From Bacteroidales bacterium (GTDB taxonomy: Bacteria > Bacteroidota > Bacteroidia > Bacteroidales > Muribaculaceae): a DNA stretch of 64,000 nt. Position 1 is the first letter of the stretch; the number at the start of each line of letters is the position of its first letter. Location: positions 103,981 through 167,980 of the forward strand of contig JAAVFL010000035.1 in assembly GCA_014800795.1 (NCBI GenBank), written 5' to 3'. Positions 62,147 to 64,000 of the stretch are shown here, piece after piece. The notes under the pieces were generated by a model. It did no database searches and had not been told where the DNA came from. It worked only from the letters and a program-made list of their open reading frames with translations. Made by a program: the position numbers and the translations under genes.

Positions 62147-63595
62147 ATGATATATAATATAAGGCATACATCTTTTTTCTCAACGGTATCCGGACATTTC
62201 AGGAAATTTGTCTGTATCTTTTTCGCTGCTGTCACTCTCATCTCCGTTTCCGGATGCAGTGGCGATCGGATGCGGTCCATCATCGAGTGCGTACCTGAAA
62301 ATGCTGTGGTTGTCCGCACTGTAGATCTGGCTTATTTGTTTAGAGAAGCCGGAGTGCCGTCGCCTGTCAGGTCTGATACGCTTTCCGAGGATGCCGCCGG
62401 AATACTTTCTTTATTTGTGCCTGCTGATTTCCACGTAATACTTACCCGGTTGCTTGCTGCTCCTGGGGCCGTTGACCTGTCCGGAATGTTGATGTTCACA
62501 GATGCGGCCGGTCGTGATATTGCAATTTTGCCCGTCTCTGACCCTCGGATACTTGATAGTGTGATAGAGGGGGAGAGGGGAGTGGAGGCCATTGGCGAGA
62601 CCGATGGACTTAAATTCCGTATTATTGATAACATGACACTTGCCACCGATGGTATGGGGTTGTGTTTTATTGCCGGAGATATAATGACTGTCGCCTCGGC
62701 GCTTGCCGATGCTCGTATCTCGCATTTCGGCGTGTTTGGAGGTGTGCATGATTTTTTGACTGAAAAGTCGGCGTGCAACATAGCTGTCAATTGCGGAAAT
62801 TCGCCTCTTAGTTTCATGGGTGGCGGGAGCAGGTGGCTCTGTATGTCGTTGAATGCTACTCGTCAGTCTGTGACTTTAACAGGAAAGTTGATGAATCGTG
62901 AAGGGGCATTGGACTCAATAGGTGGAAATTTCAAGGAAATTGATACAGACTTTTTACGTTACACCCCTTCTGATGCGTCTGTTATTCTCGCTTTTGGACA
63001 GTTCAGCGGCAATGCGCGGGCACTCGGAATGTTGCTGGGCCGTTTTGCTCCTATTTATCTTGAGCAAGCCGATGGTACTACATCGCTCTATGCGCTCCCC
63101 GCGTCAGGCAACCCCGAAGCTGTCGCTGCTCATGAGGCTGGCTCTTGGAATGTGGAGACAATGGTGCATGTTCCTGAAAATTTGCTTGAAGTAGGTCTTG
63201 CGCAGTATGCTGCCCGGGCTGGTGGCTCACTTAACCGAATCAATAATAATCAGTGGGAATATTCTTCTGATGGGAACGACTACTATTTCGGAACATTTGA
63301 TGGTTCCCTTGTTTTCTCTTCAAATCGCGAGATAGCTTCTGATTTTAATAACGGTTTTACGGAGGATTTTCAAGGTAAGAGGGTCGCAATGGTAGTGGAT
63401 GTCCCATATCGCAGCGTTCTTGCGCGTGCATGGGGATTACCGTATGGGGTTACATTTAAGATTGGACTTAATGCGATGGATTTTAAAATGCGGGTTACCT
63501 TTAATGGCGCGGAGGCGACAGCATTGCGCTCACTTCTGAAACTTCCCCAGCTTCCCGATCTGCAAGCCCGGTTCTCTAATACCCTTGGACTTTGA
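62147..63595 (+). CDS. DUF4836-like lipoprotein
   Basis: 482 residues with a long signal region ending in lipobox SVSGC (Cys37). The remaining 445 residues form a beta-rich, internally repetitive protein (IIECVPENAVVVRTVDLAYL, then LMFTDAAGRDIAILPV, and a later SLVFSSNREIASDF) that resembles DUF4836 proteins common in Bacteroidales. The function of that family is unknown to me. It starts 75 bases after the CDF gene on the same strand with no obvious promoter between, so it may be co-transcribed. Confidence 0.6.
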   Translation: MIYNIRHTSFFSTVSGHFRKFVCIFFAAVTLISVSGCSGDRMRSIIECVPENAVVVRTVDLAYLFREAGVPSPVRSDTLSEDAAGILSLFVPADFHVILTRLLAAPGAVDLSGMLMFTDAAGRDIAILPVSDPRILDSVIEGERGVEAIGETDGLKFRIIDNMTLATDGMGLCFIAGDIMTVASALADARISHFGVFGGVHDFLTEKSACNIAVNCGNSPLSFMGGGSRWLCMSLNATRQSVTLTGKLMNREGALDSIGGNFKEIDTDFLRYTPSDASVILAFGQFSGNARALGMLLGRFAPIYLEQADGTTSLYALPASGNPEAVAAHEAGSWNVETMVHVPENLLEVGLAQYAARAGGSLNRINNNQWEYSSDGNDYYFGTFDGSLVFSSNREIASDFNNGFTEDFQGKRVAMVVDVPYRSVLARAWGLPYGVTFKIGLNAMDFKMRVTFNGAEATALRSLLKLPQLPDLQARFSNTLGL

Positions 63596-63716
63596 TTTCC
63601 GTTTGATATAATAACTAATTTTATTAACACATATTTGCAGTTACGCCTGTTGAATAGCGATAGTTTGTGAATATGTGTTAAATTTGAGGGTTTCTGTAAA
63701 CTTTTTGGCCGGAATG

Positions 63717-63748
63717 TTTGGTAGTTTCGGAGAGAGTTTCTACCTTTG
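63717..63748 (+). promoter_or_regulatory. Promoter P1 of the downstream stable-RNA transcription unit
   Basis: TTTG (63717-63720), 20 bases, TACCTTTG (63741-63748), exact consensus. Followed at once by CACCCGC and a GC-rich segment. Confidence 0.75.
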
Positions 63749-63780
63749 CACCCGCTTTCAGGAACGGCGCAGCGGCGCCA

Positions 63781-63810
63781 CCGACACAAACCGCGCGGCG
63801 GCGCTGTCGG
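63781..63810 (+). repeat. GC-rich hairpin between the two right-edge promoters
   Basis: CCGACA (63781-63786) pairs with TGTCGG (63805-63810); the loop is almost all G and C (CGCGCGGCGGCG). It stands out from the AT-rich flanks and would form at the 5' end of the P1 transcript. Confidence 0.5.
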
Positions 63811-63898
63811 CTCAGGATCCGGGGCATATCTCCCTAAAGGTGGTAACGCCTGAATGGTCCGGAAGGTTCGAAAAATTTTGAAAAAAAACGCGAAAAAT

Positions 63899-63929
63899 TT
63901 TGTGGTTTCAAAAATAAGTTGTAATTTTG
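63899..63929 (+). promoter_or_regulatory. Promoter P2 of the downstream stable-RNA transcription unit
   Basis: TTTG (63899-63902), 19 bases, TAATTTTG (63922-63929). Strong match, preceded by an A-rich stretch (63870-63898) that could act as an UP-like element. Confidence 0.75.
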
Positions 63930-64000
63930 CAACGTTTTTCGGCGACACCGAAAGCGACTTTTGAAAGAGAGTACATTGAAAGATTTGCAATAGTGACGAA

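Larger units (their letters stand above)
63596..64000 (+). other. Non-coding region with tandem promoters and a structured leader, probably the start of a stable-RNA (rRNA) operon beyond the right edge
   Basis: No credible gene in 405 bases on either strand. It contains two full promoters (63717-63748 and 63899-63929), a GC-rich inverted repeat between them, and a trailing leader (ACTTTTGAAAGAGAG, then GATTTGCAATAGTGACGAA) that resembles the spacer just upstream of 16S rRNA in Bacteroidales. The rRNA itself is not in the window, so this is an inference. Confidence 0.5.

Noticed and set aside
63370..63990. Minus-strand open frame of 206 codons at the right edge
   Set aside because: It runs antisense into the DUF4836-like gene and across two promoters pointing the other way; composition does not look coding.
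1..64000. CRISPR arrays, tRNA genes, insertion sequences and prophage genes
   Set aside because: Read for spaced repeats, tRNA T-loop motifs and transposase or integrase motifs; none found that I can support. A tRNA could still be missed by eye.

Overview
The window looks like a chromosome segment of a gut Bacteroidales bacterium. Muribaculaceae is the best guess, at moderate confidence. The evidence is the Bacteroidetes promoter pattern (TTTG, 19-20 bases, TAnnTTTG) in front of many genes, surface proteases with type IX secretion-like C-terminal domains, a B12-dependent methylmalonyl-CoA mutase pair, several DUF families common in Bacteroidales, and many lipoproteins. I found no prophage, integrase, transposase, CRISPR array or tRNA gene.

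Layout, left to right. 1-4933 (minus): tripartite RND efflux operon (outer-membrane channel, adaptor, pump; the pump runs off the left edge). 5074-7693 (plus): a compact restriction-modification pair, a D12-class adenine methyltransferase and an AlwI-like type IIS endonuclease, set directly in front of dnaG (7718-10009). 10421-14456: mutA-mutB, which interconvert succinyl-CoA and methylmalonyl-CoA for propionate metabolism. 14549-21210 (minus): a six-gene operon for a MacAB/TolC-like ABC exporter ending in a LytS-type histidine kinase and a LytTR response regulator. 21362-30691 (minus): housekeeping genes (rarA, fmt, a pseudouridine synthase, a phosphohexose mutase, a DUF3332 lipoprotein, an MltF-like transglycosylase, a PurM-type enzyme, cdsA). 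30807-35499: metF-metH, folate- and B12-dependent methionine synthesis. 35555-40069: two tandem secreted S8 proteases. 40271-43339 (plus): an LptF/LptG-type permease and ribBA. 43592-44503: a broken leucine-rich-repeat surface protein. 44739-47588 (minus): an unrecognised beta-barrel-like protein preceded by a 127-nt hairpin, then an acyltransferase. 47703-51991 (minus): trxA and dnaE. 52255-57123 (plus): carA, carB and yraN. 57255-59162: a C10 cysteine-protease remnant that has lost its catalytic core, followed 13 bases later by a lipoprotein serpin. 59319-60796 (minus): an ECF sigma factor, a single-pass membrane protein and a Spy/CpxP-like periplasmic protein. 61109-63595 (plus): a cation diffusion facilitator and a DUF4836-like lipoprotein. 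63596-64000: two tandem strong promoters and a structured leader, probably feeding an rRNA or other stable-RNA operon beyond the right edge.

Most of the window is ordinary core chromosome. The parts that stand out are the AlwI-like R-M pair fused in layout to dnaG, the decayed protease next to an apparently intact serpin, the sigma factor/Spy-like/CDF neighbourhood that resembles a metal- or envelope-stress module, the 127-nt hairpin leader, a 194-bp inverted-repeat element inside the ABC exporter operon, and the frameshifted LRR gene.
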